Shown: positions 53,557 to 63,022, counted from the stretch's first letter. The stretch is 64,000 nucleotides of DNA from Dictyoglomus turgidum DSM 6724 (GCF_000021645.1 NC_011661.1:1582723-1646722), one strand, 5' to 3'. Notes: a model not told the origin generated them from the letters alone. Program-made: numbers and translations.

Positions 53557-54761
53557 AGATAGCCTTTTTCAGCGATACTTACATTCCCCATAAAAATGGT
53601 GTAGCCACATCATTAAGCTTTCTCAAGAAAACCTTAGAGGAAGAATCCCATTCTGTTTACCTTTTTATTCCCTTTATTCCCAACATTCCTAAAGAGAGAA
53701 ATACCTTTACTCTTCCTTCTATAACCTTTCCTTTTCAAAAAGAACACCGTATTGCTCTACCCTATTCTATAAAATATGATCTTATGTTAAGGAACATGGA
53801 ACCCAATATTATACATACCCATACTCCTTTTTCTTTGGGAATCTTTGGATTATATATGGGAAAAAGAATTAAAATCCCTATAGTTCATACCTATCACACT
53901 CTTCTCCCTGACTACGCCTACTACATCTGGGATCATTTTCCCCATTTTGTGAAGAAAAACATCATAGACGAAGAAAGAGCAAAAAGAATAGCCATTTGGA
54001 TAAGTAGGGAATATTGTAATCACTCTGATCTAATTATTGCTCCATCAACAAAAATAAAAAGGCTCCTTAAAAATTTTGGGATCCAAAAGCCAATAGAAAT
54101 TTTACCTAATGGAATAGATCTTGATAGGTTTAAAAAGATTCCAAAACCTGAAGCAAGAAAAAGTTTAGGTCTTCCTACTGATGTTATTTTACTCCTCTTT
54201 GTAGGAAGGTTAGGTAAGGAAAAAAATATTGAATTTCTCATAGAAGTAATGAAATACATAAAGGAAAATAATGAAAAATTGATTTATCTTGTAATCGTAG
54301 GGGATAATCCCGATAAAAGAGTTATGGAAGAACTAAAAAACAAAGCTAAAACTTTAAATGTCTATGATAGAACAATTTTTACGGGATATTTAGAGTATGA
54401 AAGGGTCATTGAAGCCTATTATGCTTCTGATATATTTGTGTTTTCCTCAATCACAGAAACTCAAGGATTAGTAATCCTTGAAGCAATGGCATCGGGACTT
54501 CCAGTAGTTGCTATAGATGATGACGCTATTTCAGATTTTGTTAAAGATGGAATAAATGGTTTTTTAGTACCTAACAATCAGGAAAACAAGAGACTATTTT
54601 CTGAAAAGATAAAAAACCTTATTGAAGACAAAGATCTGTACACAAAAATGTCTCTCCATGCCTTAGAGACCTCAAGATCATTTCATATAAAGAACCTTAA
54701 CAAGAAACTCTTAGCCTTGTATGAAGACCTTATAAGAGAATATAATAATAGTAATGCCTGA
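53553..54761 (+). CDS. Glycosyltransferase family 4 (diacylglycerol glucosyltransferase-like)
   Basis: 402-residue GT-B enzyme. N-terminal IAFFSDTYIPHKNGVATSLSFL and IIHTHTPFSLGIFGLYMGK are typical of lipid glucosyltransferases; the donor-binding half has LLFVGRLGKEKNIEFLIE and the EX7E motif ETQGLVILEAMASGLPVV. It probably makes a glycolipid on the cytoplasmic membrane face, which would fit the preceding DUF212 lipid-phosphatase-like gene. It overlaps nurA by 8 bases. Confidence 0.92.
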   Translation: MKIAFFSDTYIPHKNGVATSLSFLKKTLEEESHSVYLFIPFIPNIPKERNTFTLPSITFPFQKEHRIALPYSIKYDLMLRNMEPNIIHTHTPFSLGIFGLYMGKRIKIPIVHTYHTLLPDYAYYIWDHFPHFVKKNIIDEERAKRIAIWISREYCNHSDLIIAPSTKIKRLLKNFGIQKPIEILPNGIDLDRFKKIPKPEARKSLGLPTDVILLLFVGRLGKEKNIEFLIEVMKYIKENNEKLIYLVIVGDNPDKRVMEELKNKAKTLNVYDRTIFTGYLEYERVIEAYYASDIFVFSSITETQGLVILEAMASGLPVVAIDDDAISDFVKDGINGFLVPNNQENKRLFSEKIKNLIEDKDLYTKMSLHALETSRSFHIKNLNKKLLALYEDLIREYNNSNA

Positions 54762-55863
54762 TTTTATATCTTTATTTATATCGGAAATAAAAAAGAAAAA
54801 ACCTCTCCTTGAAGAACTTCTCATTAAAAGGGGTCTTAATGAAAGACCTTACATAGCAGAATTTATTGAGAAGATTTGGAATAATCTCTCAGACACTTAT
54901 GATTTCACTAAAAAACCTACCTTTGCGGTGGATGCCTCTCAAAGAACCTTATCCTTTTCCTTAGGACCCTATCTAATAATAACTCAAGCTCTAGCTATAG
55001 GTTCAAATGGATATGAAAAAGCCTTGGTATCCATTGAGCCAGTCGTAGGTTCCATACCAGAAAATCAACTAGGACTCTTAAGAGATCTTTTAATGCAGGA
55101 TTTGGAGATTAAACTTGCTCTTCAAATTGTTAAAGAGAATTATCCTCCTTTCATTCTGCTAATTGATGGCTCTTTATTATCACGAATCTCCTATCTTTTA
55201 AGGTATCTACATAGTTTTGAAGATGAAAACTATATAAATCTTGCCTACAATGTATTGATGAATACCTTAGACCTTATAAATGCCTCTAAAAATGGTATAG
55301 ATCTTATTTCAATCTCTAAATCTTCAAGGAATACCTTCTTCTTTCAGATCCTATCCATTGATAATCCTGATATAGAAAAAAACATATCTTACAAACCTAC
55401 AGATAGCGAAATTTTAAGCATTTTTACCTGGGAACCTGGCTATACCACTCCCCTTTTAATAGGAGCAGAAATGGGTCTTGGACATAAACAATTAGAAATT
55501 ATAGAAAAAAATTCGGATCTTCAAAAAGTTCTTAGCAATACTCAAGCCTTTTATACCTTCTATATAAGACTTATGCCAAGAGATCAGCTTTTGAGAATAG
55601 ATTTTCCTGCAAATATAGTGGGAGAAAAAGCAAATATTCTGTCGGTAAACTATTTTTGGGGCAAGGATATAAATATGGCCCAAATTTTAGGAATATTAAA
55701 AAAAAATTGTGTAAACTCTAAAATATACCAAACTCCTTTGTATTTTGTAGATCAAATTGTTAGAATAAAAAGAGAACCTGATTTAGAAAGATATCTAATG
55801 ATTTTAAAAAAAGAATTTCCAGGGTTTATTGAACTTGATAGAAGTCAGGGGAGGTTCTATTAA
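54754..55863 (+). CDS. nurA: NurA-family nuclease
   Basis: 369-residue NurA, a 5'-3' ss/dsDNA nuclease that works with HerA in archaea. The N-terminal catalytic Asp is in TFAVDASQRTLSF; the second acidic motif is FILLIDGSLLSRISYL; IDLISISKSS and the C-terminal PLYFVDQIVRIKREPDLERYL with FPGFIELDRSQGRFY are family features. It immediately precedes herA. Toroidal NurA dimers dock on HerA hexamers for end resection. Confidence 0.9.
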   Translation: MPDFISLFISEIKKKKPLLEELLIKRGLNERPYIAEFIEKIWNNLSDTYDFTKKPTFAVDASQRTLSFSLGPYLIITQALAIGSNGYEKALVSIEPVVGSIPENQLGLLRDLLMQDLEIKLALQIVKENYPPFILLIDGSLLSRISYLLRYLHSFEDENYINLAYNVLMNTLDLINASKNGIDLISISKSSRNTFFFQILSIDNPDIEKNISYKPTDSEILSIFTWEPGYTTPLLIGAEMGLGHKQLEIIEKNSDLQKVLSNTQAFYTFYIRLMPRDQLLRIDFPANIVGEKANILSVNYFWGKDINMAQILGILKKNCVNSKIYQTPLYFVDQIVRIKREPDLERYLMILKKEFPGFIELDRSQGRFY

Positions 55864-55866
55864 TAA

Positions 55867-57540
55867 ATGGAATTAAAATGCGTGGGATATTTAGTAGGAG
55901 AAAGTTTTTGTGATAGCTTTCAATTTATTACTAATGAAGAGTTAGCCCCCAAAAGGCTTGAATATGTAATAATAAAGGGAATTGCGTCCTCAGACGAAGA
56001 AGTAGAAGTGTTAGCTCAAGTGGAAAGTTTAAAAGCATTCTCTGATGTACTTTCGGAAGATCAGGAATATGATGCCACTACAAAACTTTTGGAGTTAAAC
56101 TATAAAATCCCCCTAAAATTAATAGCCTCTGCAAGAGTTCTTGGATACTTAGATAAAGATGGTAACATTCTCCTTCCAAGATCAGTATCCCTTCCTGGAT
56201 CTCCTGTATACCTTGCTCCTGATGAGCTTCTTCAAAAATTTTTTACCCATAATAAAAAAACAGCCATTGAGATAGGAACTCTTTTATATAGACCCAATGT
56301 TAAAGTCACCCTTGATCCCAATGGACTTAGAAGACACCTCGCTATAATAGCTCAAACAGGAGCTGGAAAATCATACCTTACAGGACTACTTTTGGAAAAA
56401 CTTGTAAAATTAGGGGCAACTATACTGGTCTTTGATCCCAATAGCGATTATGTACTCTTAAGAAGAAAAAGAAATAATTTAAGAGAATTTTCATCTATTG
56501 CTCATAATGTAACCATATACCGAATACCCAAGGTGCAAGGAAGATTTAGCGATGATATGATAGGTGGAGTTGAGCCTTACTCTATAAGATTTAGCGAATT
56601 GGAAAATGAGCAAATAGCAGAAATTCTTGGAATATCAGAATACAGCAATATAAGAGATGCAGTTGAAAGAGCTATTGAAGAATTGCGAAGTTCAAAAATA
56701 GATTTTACTCCCAATGAGTTGTATGAAAAACTCGAAAATATGGCAGGAATAGAAGAAAAAGAGGAAGAAGAAATTTCTAATTTTGAGGACTACGAAAAAA
56801 GACTTCTAAAAGAAATGGAAAAAAAGAATAAGAAAAAATATCCCGAAGAAACCACAATTGGAGCAAGGAAGGCATTAAAATATGTAAAGTGGATAAAAGA
56901 TTATCCTATCTGGGGATTTAAAGATATTTCTCCTGAAAAAATATTGAAACCTGCTCATATCTCGGTAATAGATCTTGCAGGAATAGAAAAGAACCTTCAA
57001 GATCTCGTAGTTAGCAAACTATTAAACGACATATGGACAAAAGCAAAATCTGAAGGACTTCCTTATCCCCTCTTTATAGTGCTTGAAGAAGCCCATAATT
57101 TAGTACCTAAGGAAAAAGGGGAAAAATTAAAAAGTTCAAGGATAATAAACTCCATTGCAGCAGAAGGTAGAAAATTCAAAGTATTCCTTATTGTGGTTAC
57201 CCAAAGACCTTATAAAATAAGTAGCAATACCCTTTCCCAATGTGGAAGCCAAATAATTATGAGACTGACTAATCCTACAGACCAAACCGCAGTAAAAGAA
57301 GCATCCGAAGCTCTCTCGGAAAACTTATTCCACGATCTTCCCGGCCTAAACATAGGTGAAGCCATAATTCTTGGAAGACTAACTAAAATTCCCGTAATGG
57401 TAAAAATAGGAGAAAGAGAAACTGCAGAAGGCGGTTTTGATATTGACTTAGATGAAGAGTTTCAAAAAGCCTTAAACCACGTGGATAGTATCATAGAAAA
57501 TGACATAGAGATCCTCCCTGATTTTGGGAGTGAGATATAA
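55867..57540 (+). CDS. herA: HerA-type DNA translocase/helicase
   Basis: 557-residue FtsK/HerA-superfamily ATPase. N-terminal HAS-barrel (GYLVGESFCDSFQFITNEELAPKRLEYVIIKG), Walker A IIAQTGAGKSYLTGLLLEKL (about residues 156-175), a helical insert about 265-335 (rich in Glu/Lys), Walker B FIVLEEAHNLVP, and sensor FLIVVTQRPYKISSNTLSQCGSQIIMRLTN. It forms a hexameric motor feeding DNA to NurA. ATG 55867 follows the nurA stop by 3 bases; GGGGAGG lies 12 bases upstream. Confidence 0.94.
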   Translation: MELKCVGYLVGESFCDSFQFITNEELAPKRLEYVIIKGIASSDEEVEVLAQVESLKAFSDVLSEDQEYDATTKLLELNYKIPLKLIASARVLGYLDKDGNILLPRSVSLPGSPVYLAPDELLQKFFTHNKKTAIEIGTLLYRPNVKVTLDPNGLRRHLAIIAQTGAGKSYLTGLLLEKLVKLGATILVFDPNSDYVLLRRKRNNLREFSSIAHNVTIYRIPKVQGRFSDDMIGGVEPYSIRFSELENEQIAEILGISEYSNIRDAVERAIEELRSSKIDFTPNELYEKLENMAGIEEKEEEEISNFEDYEKRLLKEMEKKNKKKYPEETTIGARKALKYVKWIKDYPIWGFKDISPEKILKPAHISVIDLAGIEKNLQDLVVSKLLNDIWTKAKSEGLPYPLFIVLEEAHNLVPKEKGEKLKSSRIINSIAAEGRKFKVFLIVVTQRPYKISSNTLSQCGSQIIMRLTNPTDQTAVKEASEALSENLFHDLPGLNIGEAIILGRLTKIPVMVKIGERETAEGGFDIDLDEEFQKALNHVDSIIENDIEILPDFGSEI

Positions 57541-57542
57541 GA

Positions 57543-58721
57543 ATGGTAAAAATCGTAATTACTGCTGACAATCACTTAGGTAAATATTATAAGAAATTAT
57601 TACCAGAAAAATTACAAGAGAGAAGAAAAAGACTGAGAGATGCCTTTGAAGAGGTAGTAAATTTTGCCATAGAAGAAAAGGTAGATATATTCGTTCAGGC
57701 AGGAGATCTATTCGACTCTCCAAATCCAAGAAATCAAGATCTAACTTTTGTGGCCCGAGAATTTTCCAAGATGACAAAAAACCACATAAAAATATATGCC
57801 ATTGGAGGAAACCATGATGCTCCCAACATGTTAGAATCCGATTCTTACCCTATAAGAATCTTTGAGGAGGCAGGATTAATAAAAACCTTCTCCTCCCAAT
57901 CTACAATAAATTATGAAATCTTTGAAAAAGATGGATTAAATATACTCATTTCTGGACTTTCTCATGATCCCAGAAGAAAGGGAAGAATAGATCCTATAGA
58001 AAAGGCTATAATTCCTTCTGATTTTCCAAAAGAGAATAATTTAATTAAATTGTTAATTCTCCACTATTCCTTTGAAAAATTTGCTCATCCCAAAGCTCAA
58101 GAGCCGCAAGTCTCTATTGGAACTTTAGATCTTTTACCTTTTGATATTTATATCATAGGACATCTACATGAACAAAATACCTATCGCTTTGCTAATAAAC
58201 ATGTAATAATTCCTGGAAGCACAGAAAGATTTGAGTTTGGGGAAGAAAATCTCACTCCTGGATTTTACCTTCTTACCATTGAAAACAAAAAGATTAATTA
58301 CGAGCATATAAAGGTAAAAGCTCAACCCATGAGAAATATGGAGATCAGGTTAACGGAAATAATTTCGGAAAATCCTACAAATTCCATAATAGAAAGAATA
58401 ATAAATAATTCTCACAAAGATCTACTTTTAAAATGCAAGCTTATAGGTGAGATATCCTTATCTTTATACCGTTCTATTAACTTTAATAAAATTCTTGAAG
58501 CAGGAATAAACTCCAATTTTCTATTTGATCTTGATACCCAAAATCTAAGGATAAAAGGCGAAGAGATCCACACTCTTCCCGCTCCTGAAACCAGTGTTGA
58601 CAAGAACCTTGAAATGATTACAAAAAAATATATGGAAGAAAGCCCCGAAGATAAGGATATAATAATAGAAGCTTTAAACTGGTTAAAAGAAGAGTTAAAA
58701 AATAGAGAGATAATGCTATGA
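57543..58721 (+). CDS. mre11: Mre11/SbcD-type nuclease
   Basis: 392-residue calcineurin-fold nuclease of the Mre11-Rad50 complex. Phosphoesterase motifs: TADNHLGKYYK, FVQAGDLFDSPNPRNQD, AIGGNHDAP, LILHYSFEKF, YIIGHLHEQNTY. The C-terminal part (270-392) includes the cap and the Rad50-binding helices. It overlaps rad50 by ATGA, which supports joint assembly. Confidence 0.94.
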   Translation: MVKIVITADNHLGKYYKKLLPEKLQERRKRLRDAFEEVVNFAIEEKVDIFVQAGDLFDSPNPRNQDLTFVAREFSKMTKNHIKIYAIGGNHDAPNMLESDSYPIRIFEEAGLIKTFSSQSTINYEIFEKDGLNILISGLSHDPRRKGRIDPIEKAIIPSDFPKENNLIKLLILHYSFEKFAHPKAQEPQVSIGTLDLLPFDIYIIGHLHEQNTYRFANKHVIIPGSTERFEFGEENLTPGFYLLTIENKKINYEHIKVKAQPMRNMEIRLTEIISENPTNSIIERIINNSHKDLLLKCKLIGEISLSLYRSINFNKILEAGINSNFLFDLDTQNLRIKGEEIHTLPAPETSVDKNLEMITKKYMEESPEDKDIIIEALNWLKEELKNREIML

Positions 58722-61654
58722 TAAAATTAGTGAGCCTTAAACTCAGCAATTTTAAACAATACCAAAATGCCCGAATAGAATTCCCAGAGCAAGGCAAAAT
58801 ACTTATTAAGGGCAAAAATGAAGCGGGAAAAAGTACTATATTTGAAGCCATAGCTTTTGCCCTATTTGGTAAACCAGTATATGTAGGCTCTAAGCCTAAT
58901 TTAATAAGATTTAATGCAGAAAAAGCCCAAATTGAACTCGTAGTAAAAACAGAGGACAAAATCCTAACCATAAGAAGAGTCCTCTCAAAAAATGCCTCTC
59001 AAAATGCAGAACTTCACATAAAGAAAAATGACAGCTCTACCCCCATTATCATAACCGGAGTTAAGAACGTAGATCCCAGAATTATAAAAGAAATAGGAAT
59101 AGATCAGGATATATTCATAAATACGTGTTTTATAGGACAAAAAAGATTAGAAACCTTAGAAAATCTAACAGCCCAAGAAAGACAAGAAATTATATCTAAA
59201 CTTTTTAACTTAGACTACTTTGTAAACCTTATAGGAAAAGCAAAAGACATAAAGAAAGAATTTACCAATCAAAAAGAACAATATGAGATTATTAAAAAAG
59301 CAGGAGAGGCAAAAAGAGACCTCCCTGAAATCAAAAAGAAAATAGAGGAAGTAGAAGAGCAATTAAATAAGATTAGAAAAATAGAGCTTTCCCACGAAAT
59401 TATGAAAAAGGAAAAACTTTTAAAGACATTAATAGAAGAAATTACTAAGTTAGAAGAAGAAATTGAGAAGGTAAGAAAAGACGTAGCGTTATTAGAAAGG
59501 TATAAAGAGGAAGAAAAACTTATAAATGAGATAAGAAGTATGGAAGAAAAAATTAACATTTTGGAAAAACAAAAAAACCAAACCTTAGAAAAGATCCAAG
59601 AATTAGAGGGAAAAATAAAAGAGGAAGAAAAAATAAAAGAGAGAATAGACTTCTTAAACAAGGGAATAAAAATAAAGAGTAGAGTCGAAGAGCTTACAAG
59701 GATTTTGAGTGAGGAAAAACTAAAAATCTCAAAAACTGAAGAGACAATTCCAAATCTTTTAGAAAAAGTAGAAAATTATAAAGAAATAGTAAAAAAAATA
59801 AATACCGAAAAAATCCTTTTAAACAAACTCTCCTACTTGGAGGAGAGCCTTCAAAAACTTGAAATAAGAAAAAGAAACCTTGAAAAAAGAGAAGAAAAAT
59901 TAAGAAATGCATTAAACGAAATAAATAAAGTAAAAGAAAACCTAAAAATCCATCAAAAAGCCTTAGATTATAAAGAAAAGGAAGAGAAGGTCCTTTTCCT
60001 AGAGAAATCCCTCTCAAAGATTAAAAATAGTTTAATTCTTTCCTTTATTTCAACCCTTCTTTTTCTACTTTTATCTTTTTTGTTAAATCAACTTTTCCTT
60101 ATTCCTTCAATTATCCTTATAACTACGACTATTTTTATTTATAAAAATTATTCCCAAATAAATAGCAATCTCAGCAAAGAGTTAACTATAACAGAGTTTA
60201 TAAAAAGAGATATACCTGAACATCTCATAAAAAAGGGTAAAGAAGAATTGAGAAAAGAACTCATTGAAATTGAAAAAAGAAGTGAAATCAAAAAAAACAA
60301 AGCTGAAAGAGTAATAGAAGCGATAAAAACCCAAATTTCAAACATAGATCCCTCCTCTCTAATAGAAGAAAAAGCAAAAATAAATAAAGAAATTTCCGAC
60401 ATAAATCTTCTAAAGGATGAGGCTCAAAGGCTAATCTTTGATCTTTCCTCAAGGCTTAAATGTGACAACCACATCACTGCAATAGAGGAGAAAATATTGA
60501 AAGTGCAAGAAGTTTTAGAAAAGAAAAGAAGAGAAATCGACGACAGAGAAAAAGAGATAGAATATCTTAAAAAGGAAGATCCAATTCCAGATAGAGAGCT
60601 CTCCAACTTAATCTCTGAAAAAGGTTCTTTGGAAAACGAGCTAAGAAACATAGATCACTATAAGAAAGAATTAGATAAACAAAAGATCCTTCTTTTGAAC
60701 CTTGAAAAGAATATTAAAGAAGAGAAAGAAAAAATTGAGTTTTTATCTAAAAAAATACCATCCACAGACAATGAATATGTAAAAAGGCTAAAAGAGATTA
60801 TAAAAGATTTAGAAGAGAGAAAAGTAAAAGAGAATTATGAAAATATTTTATCCCAGCTTAGTAATAAAAGGGGACAAAAAAGCTCTGTAGAAGAAGAGTA
60901 TAAAAAACTTATAGAAGAGTTCAAAAGTAATTTTCAGGAAGAAACTTGGGAAATTTACTCCTCTACTGATGTGGATCCAAAGGAAAAAGAAGTATTAATA
61001 AATCAAAAAGAAGAGCTCATTAAAATTCTCGGAGAAAAAGAAGCTATACTGAAAGAATATGAAAAGAGAACAGGCAAAAAAGTAGAAGATTTAATTCCCG
61101 AAAAAATAGAGGAAGATTACAAAAACTTGGAAAAGAATATCCAAAAAATGGAATATGCCATTAAGATTGCTGAAAGTACAAGAGAGAGCATCCTAAAATC
61201 AATCCTTCCAAGAACCATGGCTTTTATGCAAAAAATTCTACCTATATTAACCTCAGATAGATATCATTATGCTGAAATTGATGAGAGTTATAAGTTGAGA
61301 GTATACACCAGCGATACAAAAGACCCTTTAGAAAAAAATATATTCAGCGGTGGAACCCAAGATCAGCTTTCTTTAGCCTTAAGACTTGCTTTTGCTATGG
61401 CAACTCTTCCTCAAGATAAAGGAGTACAACCTAAATTTATTTTCTTAGATGAACCCTTAGGTTCCTTTGACGAAGATAGAGCAAGAGGTCTTCTCTACCT
61501 TCTAACTCAAGGCGAAGTGGCAGAGTTCTTTGATCAAATATTTGTAGTAACCCATGTTCCCATAGAAGAAGAACTTTTTGATGAAATCTACTATGTAAAT
61601 AACGGACAAATTATTAAAATTGACAAAAACTCTAATCTAACCTTAGACTTTTGA
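58718..61654 (+). CDS. rad50: Rad50/SbcC-type ATPase with central membrane-like hairpin instead of zinc hook
   Basis: 978-residue SMC-like ATPase. Walker A is KGKNEAGKST (about 31-40), the Q-loop CFIGQKRLE, the signature FSGGTQDQLSLALRL and Walker B FIFLDEPLGSFDED (Asp911-Glu912). Long charged coiled coils cover about 180-436 and 484-860. Between them residues 439-475 are strongly hydrophobic, two predicted helices separated by LLNQLF. No CxxC is present: Cys occurs only in NTCFIG and RLKCDNH. Usual Rad50 proteins carry a CxxC hook at this point. Bacillus YhaN is a precedent for membrane segments in such ATPases. The 3' end overlaps galU by 23 bases antisense. Confidence 0.9.
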   Translation: MIKLVSLKLSNFKQYQNARIEFPEQGKILIKGKNEAGKSTIFEAIAFALFGKPVYVGSKPNLIRFNAEKAQIELVVKTEDKILTIRRVLSKNASQNAELHIKKNDSSTPIIITGVKNVDPRIIKEIGIDQDIFINTCFIGQKRLETLENLTAQERQEIISKLFNLDYFVNLIGKAKDIKKEFTNQKEQYEIIKKAGEAKRDLPEIKKKIEEVEEQLNKIRKIELSHEIMKKEKLLKTLIEEITKLEEEIEKVRKDVALLERYKEEEKLINEIRSMEEKINILEKQKNQTLEKIQELEGKIKEEEKIKERIDFLNKGIKIKSRVEELTRILSEEKLKISKTEETIPNLLEKVENYKEIVKKINTEKILLNKLSYLEESLQKLEIRKRNLEKREEKLRNALNEINKVKENLKIHQKALDYKEKEEKVLFLEKSLSKIKNSLILSFISTLLFLLLSFLLNQLFLIPSIILITTTIFIYKNYSQINSNLSKELTITEFIKRDIPEHLIKKGKEELRKELIEIEKRSEIKKNKAERVIEAIKTQISNIDPSSLIEEKAKINKEISDINLLKDEAQRLIFDLSSRLKCDNHITAIEEKILKVQEVLEKKRREIDDREKEIEYLKKEDPIPDRELSNLISEKGSLENELRNIDHYKKELDKQKILLLNLEKNIKEEKEKIEFLSKKIPSTDNEYVKRLKEIIKDLEERKVKENYENILSQLSNKRGQKSSVEEEYKKLIEEFKSNFQEETWEIYSSTDVDPKEKEVLINQKEELIKILGEKEAILKEYEKRTGKKVEDLIPEKIEEDYKNLEKNIQKMEYAIKIAESTRESILKSILPRTMAFMQKILPILTSDRYHYAEIDESYKLRVYTSDTKDPLEKNIFSGGTQDQLSLALRLAFAMATLPQDKGVQPKFIFLDEPLGSFDEDRARGLLYLLTQGEVAEFFDQIFVVTHVPIEEELFDEIYYVNNGQIIKIDKNSNLTLDF

Positions 61655-62495
61655 GATATTCCCTAAATTGTTCTCCAAGCCCTTCTCTTTTAAGGGCAAG
61701 TTCTACAGAAGCTATCAAAAAACCAAGTTTACTTCCCGTATCATATCTTTTCCCTTTAAACTCATAAGCATATATAGCTTCCTTTTCCAATAACAACTTT
61801 AGACCATCAGTAAGCTGTATCTCTCCTCCTCTTCCTGGCTTAACCTTTTCTAACATGTAAAATATTCCTGGAGTTAATATATACCTTCCTACAATAGCAA
61901 GATCCGATGGTGCTTCTTCTATTAATGGCTTCTCAACAAGATCGGTAACCTGATAAATTCCATCATCAATCTCTTTTCCTGCTATTACCCCATAATTCTT
62001 AACCTCTTCTCTTGGAACTTTTTCTACTGCTATGACGGAACATTTATACCTTTCATATATCTCTATCATCTGCTTTATACAAGGTACATCGCTCACAATA
62101 AGATCATCACTTAATATTACAGCAAAAGGTTCATTCTTAACAAGCTCCTTAGTAACCAAGACTGCATGGCCAAGACCAAGAGGCTCTTTCTGCCTAATAT
62201 AGTAAACGGTAGCAAGCTCTGAAATCTCTCTTACTTGTTTCAATAAGTCCAGTTCTCCTTTTTTCTGCAAAAAATACTCCAATTCAAAGGATATATCAAA
62301 ATGATCTTCAATTGCTCTTTTATTTCTCCCTGTAACAATAATTATCTCGTCAATTCCAGAGTTAACAGCTTCTTCTACAGCATACTGAATTATTGGTTTA
62401 TCTACTACAGGAAGCATTTCCTTAGGCTGAGCTTTTGTAGCTGGAAGAAACCTTGTACCAAGGCCCGCTGCAGGAAAAATAGCCTTTTTTATCAT
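61632..62495 (-). CDS. galU: UTP-glucose-1-phosphate uridylyltransferase
   Basis: 287-residue nucleotidyltransferase making UDP-glucose. AIFPAAGLGTRFLPATKAQPKEMLPVVDKPIIQYAVEEA is the family signature with the catalytic Lys; ILSDDL, GLGHAV and RGGEIQLTDGL are conserved. It would supply UDP-glucose for glycolipid or polysaccharide synthesis, such as by the GT4 upstream. It lies 12 bases after the cupin gene. Confidence 0.95.
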   Translation of the reverse strand: MIKKAIFPAAGLGTRFLPATKAQPKEMLPVVDKPIIQYAVEEAVNSGIDEIIIVTGRNKRAIEDHFDISFELEYFLQKKGELDLLKQVREISELATVYYIRQKEPLGLGHAVLVTKELVKNEPFAVILSDDLIVSDVPCIKQMIEIYERYKCSVIAVEKVPREEVKNYGVIAGKEIDDGIYQVTDLVEKPLIEEAPSDLAIVGRYILTPGIFYMLEKVKPGRGGEIQLTDGLKLLLEKEAIYAYEFKGKRYDTGSKLGFLIASVELALKREGLGEQFREYLKSLRLD

Positions 62496-62507
62496 ATACT
62501 TATCCCC

Positions 62508-62861
62508 CTATTCCTCTGGAATTTTTACAATAATAATATTTAAGGATCCTTCTTCCACTATAAGCTGATGAGGAGTATTAGCGGAAATAAGAAGAACATC
62601 TCCACTTTGCATCTCCACATTTTCAGGATTCAAGATATTACACCCTCTAATTTCATAAGGTTCAATTTCTTTTCCTCCTTCATATTTATCACTTAATAAA
62701 ACTTTCGCTTTTCCAGAATATATGATGTATATATCGTTTACCTTTTTATGTACCTCTGTATCGCTCTTAAAGGGGGCTTGAAATTTTAAAAATCTAATTA
62801 AAAAATTTCCCTTTTTAAAATCTTCTAATTTCTCATCCCTTACTGAGAATTTGCAATACAT
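62508..62861 (-). CDS. Cupin-domain protein
   Basis: 117-residue single-domain cupin. EVHKKVNDIYIIYSGKAKVLL is the first and MQSGDVLLISANTPHQLIV the second cupin motif, although the first motif lacks the usual H-x-H spacing. The function is unknown; location upstream of galU suggests sugar metabolism, for example an isomerase or binding role. ATG 62861 follows TAGGAGG. Confidence 0.8.
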   Translation of the reverse strand: MYCKFSVRDEKLEDFKKGNFLIRFLKFQAPFKSDTEVHKKVNDIYIIYSGKAKVLLSDKYEGGKEIEPYEIRGCNILNPENVEMQSGDVLLISANTPHQLIVEEGSLNIIIVKIPEE

Positions 62862-62991
62862 ATAATAACCTCCTAAAAAATTAAGAAGTCTTAATTATTT
62901 TATCCTCTAAAGGTCATTTAAGCAACTTTAAGAATTAACATTACTTTAAATATTTACTCCCTTCTTTTTTAAGCAATTATATGCTAAAATT

Positions 62992-62997
62992 TATAAT
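62992..62997 (+). promoter_or_regulatory. Probable -10 for the homocitrate-synthase-like gene
   Basis: TATAAT at 62992-62997, weak -35 (TTAAGC, 62969-62974, 17-base spacer). Predicted start near 63004. The 238-base gap between the cupin and this gene holds this promoter and the hairpin at 63023. Confidence 0.6.
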
Positions 62998-63022
62998 GTA
63001 ACTAAAAAATACTAAAAATGCG

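Noticed and set aside
54754-57540. HerA-NurA as an anti-phage defence pair
   Set aside because: HerA here is followed by Mre11 and Rad50 and preceded by a genuine NurA; no Sir2, DUF4297 or other effector is present. DNA repair is the better explanation.
59269-60651. Several Ser/Phe-rich minus-strand open frames within rad50
   Set aside because: They are antisense reflections of Lys/Glu-rich coiled-coil codons and have no start signals.
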